In this document: piece by piece, positions 35,858 through 49,100 of the stretch
Numbering within the stretch: position 1 is the first letter of the stretch
Layout: the number at the start of each line of letters is the position of its first letter
From: Tulasnella sp. 424
Lineage: Eukaryota > Basidiomycota > Agaricomycetes > Cantharellales > Tulasnellaceae
Length of the DNA stretch: 64,000 nucleotides
Reading direction: 5' to 3'
Assembly (NCBI GenBank): GCA_019633425.1
Contig: WSUB01000202.1
Span: 1-64,000, forward strand
Made by a program: the position numbers and the translations under genes
Notes under the pieces: model-generated
The model's database searches: none
Seen by the model: only the letters and a program-made list of their open reading frames with translations
Told to the model about the DNA's origin: nothing

Positions 35858-38800
35858 ATGGCTACAAGCGATGGATCGACGCTGACCCACAGGCAACCGC
35901 CCGCAAAACCACTGGTGTCTTCTAGTCCATTATCTCAAACTCCTATCGCTAGTGCCCGAGACACAAGACTCGGCGCGAGAATCGAGTCCTTGAAAAGAGC
36001 AGTAGAGTCAATCCTCAGTGTACGACTGTTTCGTATCTCCGCCCTTTGCTTGGACTAACATTGCTCTAGGGTACTGAGTGGCCACCGGAATCGAAAGACG
36101 CCGCAAATGGCCTGCTAGACATGGTCAAGTCCTCGCCGAATATCCCCAATGGCAGCACCAGTGTCTCTCAAGAGCTCCAAGGACTTGCCGAACAGCATAT
36201 TCAGTAGGTTTGGTGCTCTGCAACGCAGTCGGTTCGCTCTATTTTTTCTCTTCCAGAACCCTTGAGGAGGTCCATTCGCGATTAAAAGATGCGTCATCCA
36301 AGGCGGGAATGCAAAAATGGAGGCTTCTACGGCGAATGAAATCGTTGGCGTCTAACCGCCCAAGCAAGTGCACTTTACTGTTCCAAACGTGCCAAGACGA
36401 TATATCCAAAGCAGGAATGTCTTTCCGTGTACGTGAATGAGCCTCATTTCTGGACTCGCTCTGTCTGACGCTGCTTCTTGAAGGAGGGTTTGGAGAGTGA
36501 AGGGGAAAAGGGTGAGTGGGGTCAACTTCGGGTCCCTCCTCCAGAACACTCATGCGCAGTTTCTGCAGAGCGAGACAATGCGGCCTCCGGAGTACTTCCC
36601 ACATCACATACACAGCTGCCTGTGGCAAGCACTGGGCAAACACCTGGAGTGCCCTTCAATGTTCAGACAACAGCCATTGGTCAAGTGTCTACAACTACTG
36701 ACTCGACTTCAGGCTTATCCCCGGCGCAACAACCTCCATTCTCTATCCCCAAGGACAGCGAATCTCGAAGTCTGATCCGTGCAGAAGCACTCACTATTGC
36801 AAGAAAGACCCTTAAAGGTGTGGAAATTGCGTCTGGGTCGATTCCTGTCGTGGGGAACTTTGTTGCAGCCGCTGCCAAAGTGGGACTGGCATTCGTGGAA
36901 TCGATTCAGGTAGGTTGAGCTGCGTGCCGTTTATACAGCTGGCCCTGACGAGAGGACCTCTAGACTATGGACGGAAACGACGACTTGGCGAGTGATTTGG
37001 GATCACAGACGTCTAAACTGTGTGCGCTTCTTGCACAAATTACGAAGAAACCGAATGAGAATCAGGGGGAAGGGATATCAAACCATATTGACGACTTGCA
37101 AAAGTACGTTACTATCACTTGTTTGATAACATGTGCTAATACTTTGACTAGAGAGCTGCGCCAAATGCACACCAAGGTCAAAGAATGGGAGTCCCTGGGT
37201 CGCTTCAACAAAGCCTTTCACTCTCGTGACCATTCCGAAGCATTGAAGGGTCATCAAGGAACTATTCAGACTGCGCTGGAGGAAATGCAGGTCAGTTCAG
37301 CAACATATTACCTTTGCACGCTAATCAGCTAATTTGCCGGAAACTAGCTCCTCATAGGCATCGACACGCGTAGTATCGTAATCGAACTCAGTCAGTGCCT
37401 TCAGCTCCACAATACCGTGCCGTTCTGACCGTGTTCCTCAGAAAGCCGCGAAGTACAAAACAGGAAGCGTCGTCTTCTTGACCGTCTAGGAGATGGAAAG
37501 TACGGAGCACGAGGAAACGCAGTTGAGGACGTCACCTGCTTGCCAGGAACCAGAGTGGGGATATTGGAACGGATCGACACCTGGATTAGAGACTCGTCGA
37601 CTCACGACCGGGTGCTGTGGATCCGCGGGATGGCTGGCAGAGGGAAGTCGACCATTGCTTCAACTGTGTTTCGCGACTGGAAATGCCGGGCTTCCTGTGC
37701 GATCTTCCACTTCCGACGTGGACAGGAAACTCTAAATACGCGTGTTGTTTGCGCTCTTGCAAGACAGCTTGGAAGCAGCTTTGTTCCAGAGGTCGGGAAC
37801 GCAGTGCTCGAGAGCGTGCAGCAAAATCAGGACATCGCAGACGAACGACTTGAAGACCAATTCAAGGCGCTCTTCGTTACTTCACTAACGAAACTCGACA
37901 ACCAAAATCATCCGATCCTCATTATCGTTGACGCCCTCGACGAATGCGATGACCCAACGAAGGCTGTGGACTTCGTCCGGCTCATCGATCGACACTCTGC
38001 TTCCTTACCCGCCAATGTCAAATTCCTGCTCACATCTCGTCCAGAGGCCCATCTCGTTCGTGCTCTCCAACCCAGGCGATGGCCCTCAGAAGACCTGGAC
38101 ACGGCTTCGGATGTGTCAAGCGACCTGGAGCGATTCATTCAACACGCCTGTACGCAGATCCGTGAATCTGACCCCGACGTTCCACAAGACTGGCCATCAT
38201 CCGACGACGTCAATGGGCTGGTGGAGATGTCTCAAGATCTATTTCAGTGGGCGCGTACAGCGATCACGTATATGCGCGGCGGGTCGCCCGTGGATCGATT
38301 GCGAGGACTACTAAAGAACCCTTCGAAGTGGAGTGGGCTCGACGAATTATACCACCAGATCCTTTCAAAGGCGTTCGATAGTTTCAAACTGGACTTAGAA
38401 CGAGAGGATCTGTTGCACCGAGTATTGGGAACCCTTGTAGTGGCGCCGTGTCCGATTTCCCTTGACGCAATTGCGGGCCTGTACGGCGACGAAGACATCC
38501 TCGACGAGATGAACCAGGCAGACATCACTCTGTTCCTCCGCAAAGACATTCTCGCCGATCTCAACTCTCTCTTAATCATCCCAATATCCCCCAGTGACCC
38601 GATACGCCTAATGCATACCTCCATTCATGATCTCCTGGTCAGCGAGTATCGATCCAAGCAGCAACCCTACAATATCAACACCGTTCGATACCATCAGCAA
38701 CTGGCAGGCAGGTGCCTTGGAATCCTGCTTGGGCATCTGAAAGAGAACATTTGTAACTTGTCTGACCTCTCGAAACCGAGCTCGGAGGCTCAGGCTATTG

Positions 38801-41189
38801 TAGAACAGGAGGTGTCCAAGGCCCTTCAATATTGCTGCCGATCGTGGTCCAGTCATTTGACTGAGGGCGTAAAGTGGCTAAATTCAGGCCCCAACGGTAG
38901 TACTATCGAAGTTGATTTCAAACTCTTCAGCAAGGAAAAGATCATGTGTTGGCTTGAGATTATGAGCCTAGTCGGAGCTACTTTGGATGGAATTAGAATG
39001 GCAAAGCGCGTGTATCAATGGCTCCTGGTGAGTGGTAAACTCGAGTTCAACCTCTTAAAGCGGCCGGGTGAACTGATTGGAGCTCGTAGCAATGCCCCGT
39101 CGAAGGATCGGAGTTCAATTTGCTTACCACATTGTGGAATGATGTCCAGCGTTTCATCACGACGTTCTCGGAGCCTATTTCATTCGGACCGCTCCATATT
39201 TACGCTTCAGCACTTCCTCATTGCCCCGTAAAGACCGAAATATGGAACCTGTACGGCAAAGATGCAAAGGTTCAAATTCGAAAGGGTGATCGGACTTTAA
39301 CGTGGCCATCAAATCTCTGGGCTCGGTCGACCGATGACAGGGCCCTAACAGTTGCAGTGTCACCAGATGGCAAGCTTCTGGCATCGGGGTCTGAAGACGG
39401 CACAATTCGACTTTGGGATACTCAGACCGGGACCGCGGTCGGTGAGCCACTCTCGGGCCACAGCTCCTCGGTTCAATCCGTCTGCTTCTCACCCAACGGC
39501 AAGCTTCTAGTCTCCGGATCCCGTGACGAAACCATTCGACTTTGGGATCCTAAGACCAGAGCGGCGATCGGTGAGCCATTTGCGGGTCACAGCAACTCGG
39601 TTATGTCCGTCTGCTTCTCACCCGATGGCAAGATTCTGGCATCCGGGTCCTTGGACAAGACAATTCGGCTTTGGGATCCTCAGGCTGGAGCGGCGGTCTG
39701 TGAGCCACTCACAGGTCACAGCAGTTCGGTTTTTTCCATCTCCTTCTCGCCCGACGGCAAACTTCTGGCATCCGGGTCCCATGACAAGACTATTCGACTC
39801 TGGGATACTCAGACCGGAGCAGCAGTAGGTGAGCCACTCATGGGCCACGGCGACTCGGTTTGGTCCGTCTGCTTCTCACCCGTTGGCATGCTCCTTGCAT
39901 CCGGGTCCTTGGACAAGACACTTCGACTTTGGAATCCTCAGACCGGAACGGCGATTGCTGAGCCGCTCACGGGTCATAGCGAATTGGTTACCTCCATCTG
40001 CTTCTCACCCAGTGGCAAGCTTCTCGCATCCGGGTCCAGTGACCGAACAATCCGACTTTGGGATCCTCAGACTGGCACGGTGGTCGGCGAGCCACTTACA
40101 GGTCACAGAAACCCAGTTATGTCTGTTTGCTTTTCACCGGATGGCAAGCTTCTGGCATCAGGGTCCGATGACAAGACAATTCGAGTTTGGGGCCCTCAGA
40201 CCGGAACGGCGGTTGGTGGGCCACTCACGAATCACAGCAGCTCGGTTTTCTCCATCTGCTTCTCACCCGATGGCAAGCTTCTGGCATCCGGGTCTCGTGA
40301 CCAGACAATCCGACTTTGGGATACTCACACCGGAACAGCGGTCGGTGAGCCACTCACGGGCCACAGCAACTCGGTTCTGTCCATGTGCTTCTCACCCGAT
40401 AACAAGCTTTTGGCATCCGGGTCCAGTGACCAGACAATCCGACTCTGGGATCCTCAAACTGGAGCGGTGGTCAGTGAGCCACTCACGGGTCACAGCAAAT
40501 CGGTTTCATCCATCTGCTTCTCCCCGGATGGCAAGCTTCTGGCATCCGGGTCCGGCGACCAGATCCGACTTTGGGATCCTCGGACCGCAACGGCGGTCGG
40601 TGAGCCACTCACGGGTCACAGCACCTCAGTTATATCCATCTGCTTCTCACCCGATGGCAAGCTTTTAGCATCCGGGTCCCGCGACCGGAAAATTCGACTT
40701 TGGGATCCTCGGACTGGGACGACGGTCACCGGGCCACTCACGGGTCACATAAACTCGGTTATGTCTGTTTGTTTCTCACCCGATGGCAAGCTCCTGGCAT
40801 CTGGGTCCTTGGACAAGACAATTCGACTCTGGGATCCCCAGACTGGAACGGCGGTCAGCGAGCCACTCACGGGTCTCAGCAACCCGGTTTCATCCGTCTG
40901 CTTCTCACCCGATGGAAAGCATCTGGTGGCAAATTATTGGAGCGGTGGGCTTGCCGCATGGGATGCCAACACACGTCAAAGACTTGACGCCCCACCCAAG
41001 CTTCTGACTCGCTCAAATCTTGGATTTCAAGATTGTTGGATAACGTCATTTTCCTCCCGCTTACTTTGGCTTTCTTCACCATACTGGGGCCATTACCAAC
41101 GTCAGATCATTCTCTGCGGCAAGATAATTGTTGTCCTTTGCAACGACTTCCTTTCCATTTTTGACATTTCTCAGATACTTGATCCCTAA
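35858..41189 (+). CDS. Unit 4: divergent NACHT–WD40 NLR-like STAND receptor, 1,614 aa
   Basis: Exons: 35858–36019, 36070–36203, 36257–36428, 36484–36511, 36569–36909, 36964–37103, 37152–37290, 37348–37390, 37442–39027, 39090–41189. It is the most divergent copy. The linker in exon 5 is seven codons longer. The NACHT–WD40 junction reads YQWLL instead of YQWCS. The WD40 set lacks the family-specific repeat 8. Walker A (GMAGRGKST), Walker B (IIVDALDEC) and KFLLTSRPE are intact. The WD40 array is more homogeneous than in the other copies, reading mostly SxCFSPDGKLLASGS. No stops or shifts, so I expect it to be functional. Its distinct repeats suggest a different ligand specificity. Confidence 0.88.
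39327..41000 (+). repeat. WD40 repeat array of unit 4 (12 + 1 degenerate)
   Basis: Thirteen units. Repeat 10 is one codon short (GSGDQIRLWD). The DNA repeats ATGGCAAGCTTCTGGCATCC-type segments nearly verbatim across repeats, indicating recent homogenisation within this gene. Confidence 0.92.
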
Positions 41190-43299
41190 GTCGCTAGTTT
41201 CACAGTCTTGTATTTCTTCCAATCACGTTTCTCGCAGAACTGACATCACATCAAACCCCGCGCTTATATAACACCGGTTGCTGGTGCTGCGTGTTTGAAA
41301 CAAACCTTGCGGTATCCAAGGAACACGAGTTCCAATGCGACATCTTTACTTTACCCTCATTTCAAAGCAAGTTGGCGTTAAATATTCTCAGTAAATCGTG
41401 ACCTATCTCATCTCGATTTCAATTCGCTATCCGCAGAAACAACGAGTCCCGGTGGGATTGGCATTAGCATGACAAATCAAATGTATAGCACCTCTACATC
41501 CCCTTCCCGTGTTTTTGCCTTTTATCTCTAGTCCTTAACACTTAACTGACCTGCACCAGCGCAAAACCGCTACCATTCAGTACAATCGCATCAACGAATC
41601 CCCTAACGCGTTGATGTACCGCGTAGGTGGAGAGTCTATATACTCAGGTCGTCGCTGCTTCCGTCGACGGCCGCAACGGAAGAGGTTTGTTACCTTGTAG
41701 AGGCAGAGAGGAGACCTTTATCATCGCACTTACACTCCTAAGCTCCTAGATTTTCAACCAACGAGGAACTTTAAGTGGAAGCGGATGAAAGTTGAGCTCA
41801 CGGAGAGGACTTGGGATACGATGACGACTAAGTATGTCCAGCTCACCCCAGGCACGTGCAACTGAGATGATGATGGCGAGCTGAGGTTGGGTGATTAGAA
41901 GTTAAAATCCGCGGTTTCCCTGACTTGCACAAATTAAACTCGCCGTCAATCCCCATCTTAAGGGAGTGACAAGGCGGCGGAGGAAAAGCGGGAGGTGAGT
42001 CCCTGTCGTCCACGCCAGGCGTCTTTTCCACATCAACTATCAGTATATAAGCTACCGAATGAAGCAACTTCCACCACAGAAAATATTTACTAGCGATCCG
42101 CCCGTAGTGTTAATACCCGAACGCTGACTAGAGCGCGAAAAGGAACGAGGAACCGATACACCTTCGTCAACGCCTAACCATGATGTTACGTTTGAGTCGC
42201 AAAGGTCCGCACCTTCGCTTATGTATTCATTGATAAATGCAGATCGTCAAAACAATTTCCCTTCTTCACCGGACGGGGACTTCCATTCACGTGGCGGCAA
42301 CAATGAGGCGAGGGTGGTTCAATGGCGACGCGCAATCGGCCCAGGTCGCTCCACGTATTGGCGAGTCTAAGCAAACCGTCAGCATTCAGGCTCCTAACCC
42401 ACGCACTCGTCCAAAGAGCGCGAATGCCGACCAAAGCGCGAGCCGAGTGCAGTCAGATCCACGCACCGTCCACGAGGTCCTAATTTCTTCCAACGATACA
42501 TGCACGTGACGAGTCGTCATTTTCGTCATCCTTCCAAACGAGTATCGTTTTCGATTGAGCTTTGAAACTGAGGTGTGCAAGAATGGCAAGTCGGGTTCGA
42601 TGGCAGCGGGGTACGTAGCAGAGGTCGTGCGGATGGACTGAGTGTGAGTGGAGGCCTGTTGACGAGGGAGAAGTGGATTACGAGGCTATAGGCATATTCA
42701 GTAATCGGTCTCGCGTCGAATGGCACGACAAACTAGAGAAAACTCACAAGGAGTCACTCAAGTGATTCAGATACGTGTATCGAGAGCACCCAGAGCAATA
42801 AGGAGATCGTGTAGCAGGTCTGCCTTGAAGACCAGGCCGCCAATCCGGTCAAATTCTAGAGCAGAGGACCAAGAACGATCCAAATGACGGCCAAGATGAG
42901 ACCGACCTTGCACTGGGTTTAAACGATAAAAATTTGGAGTACGGTTATGGCGACTGGAGCTGCTATGGGGCACACGCACATAGAGAGACGTCGACGGGTT
43001 GATGGAGGATTACTTGTGGACTGGCAAGGGAAGATGTCGCTGGCCCGACCCGCTTGTGAACGAACCGGTTTGAATGGATTGCATTGTCCGACGATTTTGG
43101 AGGACGTAGATAGAGGAGAATTCGCAACGACTGGAGATTCGGGAAGGGAATATGGAAACGAAGTCGGAAGCGCTGCGCGAGGAGTCGAGATGATCTCCAG
43201 CTGGCACGAGACCAAATCCGAGCCGTTGCACCAGCAGCAGCTGAGAATGTCAGAACAACATTCAAAGGGACAAGTCAATTAAACTCTTACGGCATGAGG
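41190..43299. repeat. 3' flanking block A after unit 4 (strongly diverged)
   Basis: Alignable with the other block A copies only in patches (41200–41430, 41640–41700, 42290–42380, 42540–42620). It has no solo LTR or MITE. No ORF is convincing. Confidence 0.45.
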
Positions 43300-45989
43300 A
43301 TGAGCCCGAGAGGAAAAGGACAAGTCGGAGAGGGACAATTCAAAATTCAATGATGCGGGGCAAACTCGGGCAAGCAAACTTGAAGTGCCTTTTGCCTCCA
43401 GCTCTCTCTCCTCTCTCTCTCTCGTCACCGATAAGTGAAAAGAGAGAGCTGTAAGTTTCCATCCTCATCACGATATGTCTCGGCCCCTTACGTACCTTGC
43501 AGTGTCATTCCTCACCCGCAGATGAAGCATCTGATCCACCGTTTGAATGTGGACCGACGACCCTAGCAACGTCCTCTGAATTTACTACCATCCTCCACAC
43601 TCATACACAATGATCAGCAGTCACTCACATCCTTCCGCCCTCTCTTCTCGCCTGCACCTATTCGAATGCTTTTTGTAATCAGGGACCACCAACCAGGTCC
43701 AACCTCACAGTTCTCCTACCTCACTCGTAACTCTGCTCTGAGGTATCTTGTTCCGGAACTCATCGATCGACTTAGAGCACCGGAGCAAGTGGTGGGGAGG
43801 TCGACACGGGCGGCAAGGCATCAACCGTATCTACATACTTCAAGGCATGCACGCAGGTTGGGCTCTCGGACGCAATGGCTTCCATGGTGCTCCCTCAACG
43901 GGTCGATGTATGTCTCGGCTCCTTTATTTGCGAGAACGCTAAAAGGTCCTTCTACCGTCTAGGAAGCTCCGGAACCTACCCCGCAGCATAGCTCGAGAGT
44001 ACTGGCAACGTACACAACAGCTTCCAGTCGTCGGGACACCTCTTTCTAGTTGAACGCAAAACACCTTCCATTTGTCGCCCACCCCTGCAACGACGTCTCC
44101 CTCTCCGCCCGACCAGGCAAAGGACGGGATTCAACGCCACACCTCCTTTCGCCGTTCTATAACCCGGCTCGACATGTGCTTGGAAGCTCGGCACATGCGA
44201 TTTGATACTCGTTGTCGGGAAGCAGATGATGGGGAGCGAACCAACTCACTACGAGGGACTACTCGGACTACGGCCATTTGAAGGTGGCCAAAATACACCC
44301 GGGAGTACCCATCGTATCGGACAGGGGACGAGAATTCCGAGCGAACTTCTCAGTGGTTGTCGTCAAGGGTCAAAATTGCAGTCTACTTGACCCGGTGCGC
44401 GACTGGGAACAGGAAGAGGCCGTTAGGGCGACCACCATCCCCCCGTCAGGATACCCTTCCAGCAAGGTCCGGTTCAAGGGCTATTCCTACCAACACATCT
44501 ACCTCAAGCGGAGCTCATTCAAACAGTGCGACGTGGTCGCTTGTTCAAGACAACTATCCTCCCAAGTCACAGACCGCCAGTGCACGACCAGTCACCACTT
44601 TGTCGGCGACTCCGCCGGGGTAGCCCATTCCTTCGAGCGTTGGTCCGCATAACGCCCCAGGCCAAGACTTCGGACATGACCCACGAGAGCTGATCTTGGC
44701 ACCGAACCGCACGCACCTGAAACATCCAGCACGTGCCAAAAGCACGTCAAGTGCGACTGGTTGTGGCAAGCACCTCCGGGCCCGGTCTCACTCGCCTCAA
44801 CAAAGCAACACATTTAGAACACTTCATTGTTTCATCCAGCCCACCAGCAAAATCCCCAAACCCTTTTGAATCGGTCACCAATGCTCCGAACCTTCCATTA
44901 TCGAGTATATCTCCCAACCTTGACCTTGCGCGCAGTAGCTCCAACCTTCTGGTCATACTCTCTCTACGGTTTGGCACTTGCTGCCACAATGCCAACGGAA
45001 TTCCCCTCTCTTCACTACCTGGCCTCAGGGCGACAGCACCGCGCCGATTTGGGATCCAACCTATCTGAAGCGACTCTGCAGTCTCGCCTTCAGCGGGGCA
45101 AGCGGCTCGAGGATGTACGGGCTTTTCGGCCTTCAAGCGATCCTATTTGGGAGAATGCCGGCGCGATGGATAAATGAGGGACCACCGAGGGCAGGGAACC
45201 TATTACGACAGGACGCTATGTTTAGGAGTTGACGGCATGGGGGTTCGTGAAGGCAAGAGGGAAGTCCTCGAGGAATCTGCGCCGGGGTATTGGAGAGGCG
45301 ACCCCACCCAGACCGTCGTCAAGGCTCCCGGTGACGCGACTGTTTCCGCGGCCTCCTGGTCCTTACCTACCTCCATCATCTTAACCAGCCAAGAGTCATG
45401 GTTCGACTCCACTTACGACTCCTCGGTGACCTTCAGTCGAAACGACCCCCGTCAAACTGCGACTGCGTCAGGATCTGCAGGTTCGTCTTCCTAGGAGACG
45501 AATGGATCCGACACTGTTGGTAGCTCGTTTATGGAACCCGAATGGAGAACCATAGTCTTTTGGGAATTGGTTCAACACGGATCCCCCTGAGTGTTCGGGA
45601 ATAAAGCGATAAGTGTTGGAATTGCGAGGGAGTCGGGCAGAGGTTATCTAGTCGAAATAATGTCTTCCATCCCACGAGCGCGGTTGCAATCGTATTTCTT
45701 TAGCTAAAGTGACCTTTGGTGATGGGCCACGCAGAACGCGTTTCGGGCCTCGCGCAAATAGTCGTCAGACCGGAAACATCCATCTATGGATAAATCACCA
45801 CGGGGGTCCAGTAATTCGAGGTCGAAGCTGCATCGTACTTGCTCACGAAGGGGTCGTCACTCGAAGCACTTTCCGCGAACATCACTCTGCGTTACCGAAC
45901 GAGAGATATGATGATTCTTCAGTCCTAGAGCTCATAGGTTCACTCTACTAGGCTTGATGTATTGCTTGCTCGAAACACCGTTGGGCCGA
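43300..45989. repeat. Type I spacer between units 4 and 5, with gene relics
   Basis: Starts with ACTCTTACGGCATGAGGATG and a CT-rich tract (43390–43430), as at 22.5 and 33.45 kb. The middle (44280–44650) parallels 23350–23790. An open frame at 43666–43962 encodes an unrecognised peptide containing ELIDRLRAPEQVVGR; its sibling copies are shifted or stopped. Confidence 0.45.
45396..45515 (+). pseudogene. Relic of spacer gene, C-terminal fragment (copy at 45.4 kb)
   Basis: A frame reads RPPSNCDCVRICRFVFLGDE before a later stop. It matches the RICKLIFLGE ending at 5.1 kb and the PPSNCDC segment at 55.5 kb. The first C-x2-C part is missing, so this copy is internally deleted. Confidence 0.3.
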
Positions 45990-46134
45990 GAATGGAAATT
46001 TCGACTCTCGCGCCGCGTGTACCGTGTGGCTGTGCCGTGGTTTGCAACGCGGCAACTCATTGATCTTCCCCCAACCTCTCCTTCTCGCACCATTGACAGT
46101 CCAGCACGCACTCTGACACTCCCAAACTTCAATC
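45990..46134 (+). promoter_or_regulatory. Conserved CT-rich upstream segment of unit 5
   Basis: CCTCTCCTTCTCGCACCATT and ACTCTGACACTCCCAAACTT precede the ATG, closely matching units 2 and 6. Inferred promoter/leader. Confidence 0.35.
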
Positions 46135-49100
46135 ATGGCTACGAGCGATGGAACGACGTTGATTGATAAGCAGCCACCCGCAAAACCACTGGTGACTCCC
46201 AGTCAATTGCCTGGAACTCCGGCGGATGACGTCCTAGACCCTAGACTTGGTCAGAGGATCGAATCCTTGAAAAAAGCAGTAGAATCAATACTAAACGTAA
46301 GTCTAACTCGTTTACGCACGTTTGGCGTAACTGACCTTGTTCTAGAGCACCGACTGGCCCTCGGAATCGAAAGACGCCGCAGAGAGTCTGCTAAGCACCA
46401 TCAAGGCCTCACCAGATACCCCCAATAACACCACCAGCGTTTCTCAAGAGCTCCAAGGGCTCATCAAACAGTATATCCAGTACGTTCGTTGCTCTGCAAA
46501 GCAGTCGGTTGGCTCCAACGTTTCCCTCGCAGAATCCTAGAGGACGTCCACTCACGATTAAAAGACGCATCGTCCAAGTCGGGGATGCGAAGATGGAAAG
46601 TCCTCCAGCGGATTAAATCGTTGGCGTCCAACCGCCCAAACAAGTGCACGTTACTCTTCCAAACCTGCAAGGACGATGTATCCAAAGTCATGACGGCTTT
46701 CAATGTACGTGGGATTGGGATAGTTTCGATTCTAGAGTGGCACAGTCTTATGCAGCGTGTTGAAGGATTGCTTGGAGAATGAACGGAAAATGGGTAAGTA
46801 GGGCCGAATTCTATTCCCTCCACCATAGAACTCATGTCCTGTTTTTAGAGCAAAATATCGCGGCCTCTGGACTACTTTCCGGATCATTTGCTGGGCAAGC
46901 GCCTGCGGCGCCTTCCAACGTTCAGACAACGCTCGCCGAGAAAGGGATTGCGTCCGCCGATTCGACCACCGGCGCATCCCTGACTCAACAGTCGCCCTCC
47001 GCTGTCCCCGAGAGCGGGAAATCTCAAAGTCAGATCCGTGCAGACGCTCTCACCATAGCCAGAAAGTCATTCAAAGGGGTAGAAATTGCGTCTGGATCCA
47101 TTCCTGTCGTGGGGAACTTCGTCGCAGCCGCTGCTAAAGTAGGATTGGCATTTGTCGAATCCATTCAGGTGCGTTAAGCTGCATGTCATTCTCTATGTTT
47201 GCTCCTGACAGGGTTATCTTAGACTATGGACAGCAATGACGAATTGGCAAAGGATTTGGGATCGCGGATAGCCAAACTGTCTACACTTCTCGCATGCTTC
47301 ACGGGGAAACCGAACGAGGATCATGGGGAAGGGATAGTGAACCATCTCGACGACCTGCAAACGTACGTTTTTATCACCTCTTTGCTTCAGTGTACTAAGG
47401 CCTTGATCAGGGAGCTCCGGCAAATGCACGCCAAAGTGAAAGAATGGGAGTCCTTGGGGCGCTTTGACAAAGCGTTCTACTCTCGCGACCATGCGGAAGC
47501 ATTGAAGGGCTATCAGGGAATGATCCAGACGGCCCTGGAGGAAATGCAAGTTAGTACCACAACACTTGGTCTTCGCATGATTTTCAGCTAAATCTGCCTA
47601 CGGTCAGCTCCTCGTGGGCATCGACACACGCAGTATCGTAATCGAGCTCAGTGAGTCCCCTCACTCCACGACGCCGTACTTTCCTGACTCCATATTTCAG
47701 AAAATAGCGAAGTCCAAGAAAAACGACGTCGTCTTATGAAGTGCCTTGGAGATGGAAAATATGGAGCACGAGGCAATGCAATTGAAGAAGTCACCTGCTT
47801 CCCGGGAACAAGAATGGGAATACTGGAGCGCGTCGACACCTGGGTTAGGGACTCGTCGACTCATGACCGGGTGCTGTGGATCCGCGGGATGGCTGGGAGA
47901 GGGAAGTCGACCATTGCTTCGACGGTGTTTCACAGCTGGAAATGTCGAGCCTCCTGCGCGATCTTCCACTTCCGTCGCGGACAGAGCACACTGAACACAC
48001 GCGTGGTTTGCGCTCTCGCAAGGCAGCTTGGAAGCAGCTTGGTTCCAGAGGTCAGAGACGCAGTGCTCGAGAGTGTGCAGGAGAATCAGGACATCGCGGA
48101 TGAACGACTTGAGGAGCAATTCAAGGTGCTCATCGTGACTTCACTGAGCAAGCTCGACAATCAAAGCCACCCGATCCTCATCGTCGTCGACGCCCTCGAT
48201 GAATGCGACGACCCAACCAACGCTGAACACTTTGCTCGGCTCATTAATCGACATTCCGAATCATTACCCGCCAACGTCAAATTCCTCCTCACATCGCGTC
48301 CGGAAGCCCATCTCATTCGAGCTATGGAGCCCGGGCGATGGCGCTCAGAGGACCTGGACACGGCTGCTGATGTGTCAGCAGACCTGGAGCGATTCATTCG
48401 ACAAGCCTTTAAGCAAATCCAGGACTCCGACCCCAACGTTCCGAAGGACTGGCCTTCGTTAGAAAACGTCAGTGGGCTAGTGGATATGTCCCAAGGATTG
48501 TTCCAGTGGGCGCGCACAGCGATCACGTATATACGGAGCGGGTCGCCCGTGAGTCGATTGCGGGGATTGCTGAAGCGTCCTTCGAAGTGGAGCGGGCTCG
48601 ACGACTTGTACCACCAGATCCTCTCCAGGGCCTTCGATAGCTTCAAGCTAGATCCAGAACGAGGGGGTCTATTACATCGAGTATTAGGAACCCTTGTAGT
48701 AGGGCCATATCCAATCTCTGCCGAAGTTATCGCCGGCCTGTACGGTGATAATGAGATCTTCGACGAGATGGACCAAGCGGAGGTCATCCTTTTCCTCCGC
48801 CAAGACATTCTCGCCGACCTCAATTCCCTCTTGTTCGTCCCGACGTCACCCCATGAACCGATACGCCTGATGCACACCTCCATTCACGATCTTCTGGTCA
48901 GCGAGGATCGATGCGAGGGGAAACCCTACTACATCAATATCATTCAGTATCATCAGCATTTAGCCGGCCTTTGTCTCCGCACCATGCTCGGACGTCTGAA
49001 GGAAAACATCTGTAACTTGTCTGACCTCTCGAAATCGAGCTCGGAGGTGCAGGACATTGCAGAACGGGAAGTTTCTAAGGCCGTTCCGTATTGCTGCCGA

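Noticed and set aside
43390..43470. Gene start with ATGATGCGG and a GTAAGT donor in the CT-rich type I spacer
   Set aside because: The short frame is not preserved in the copies at 22.6 and 33.5 kb, and no downstream exon stays open. It may be an old promoter or leader, but a gene is not supported.
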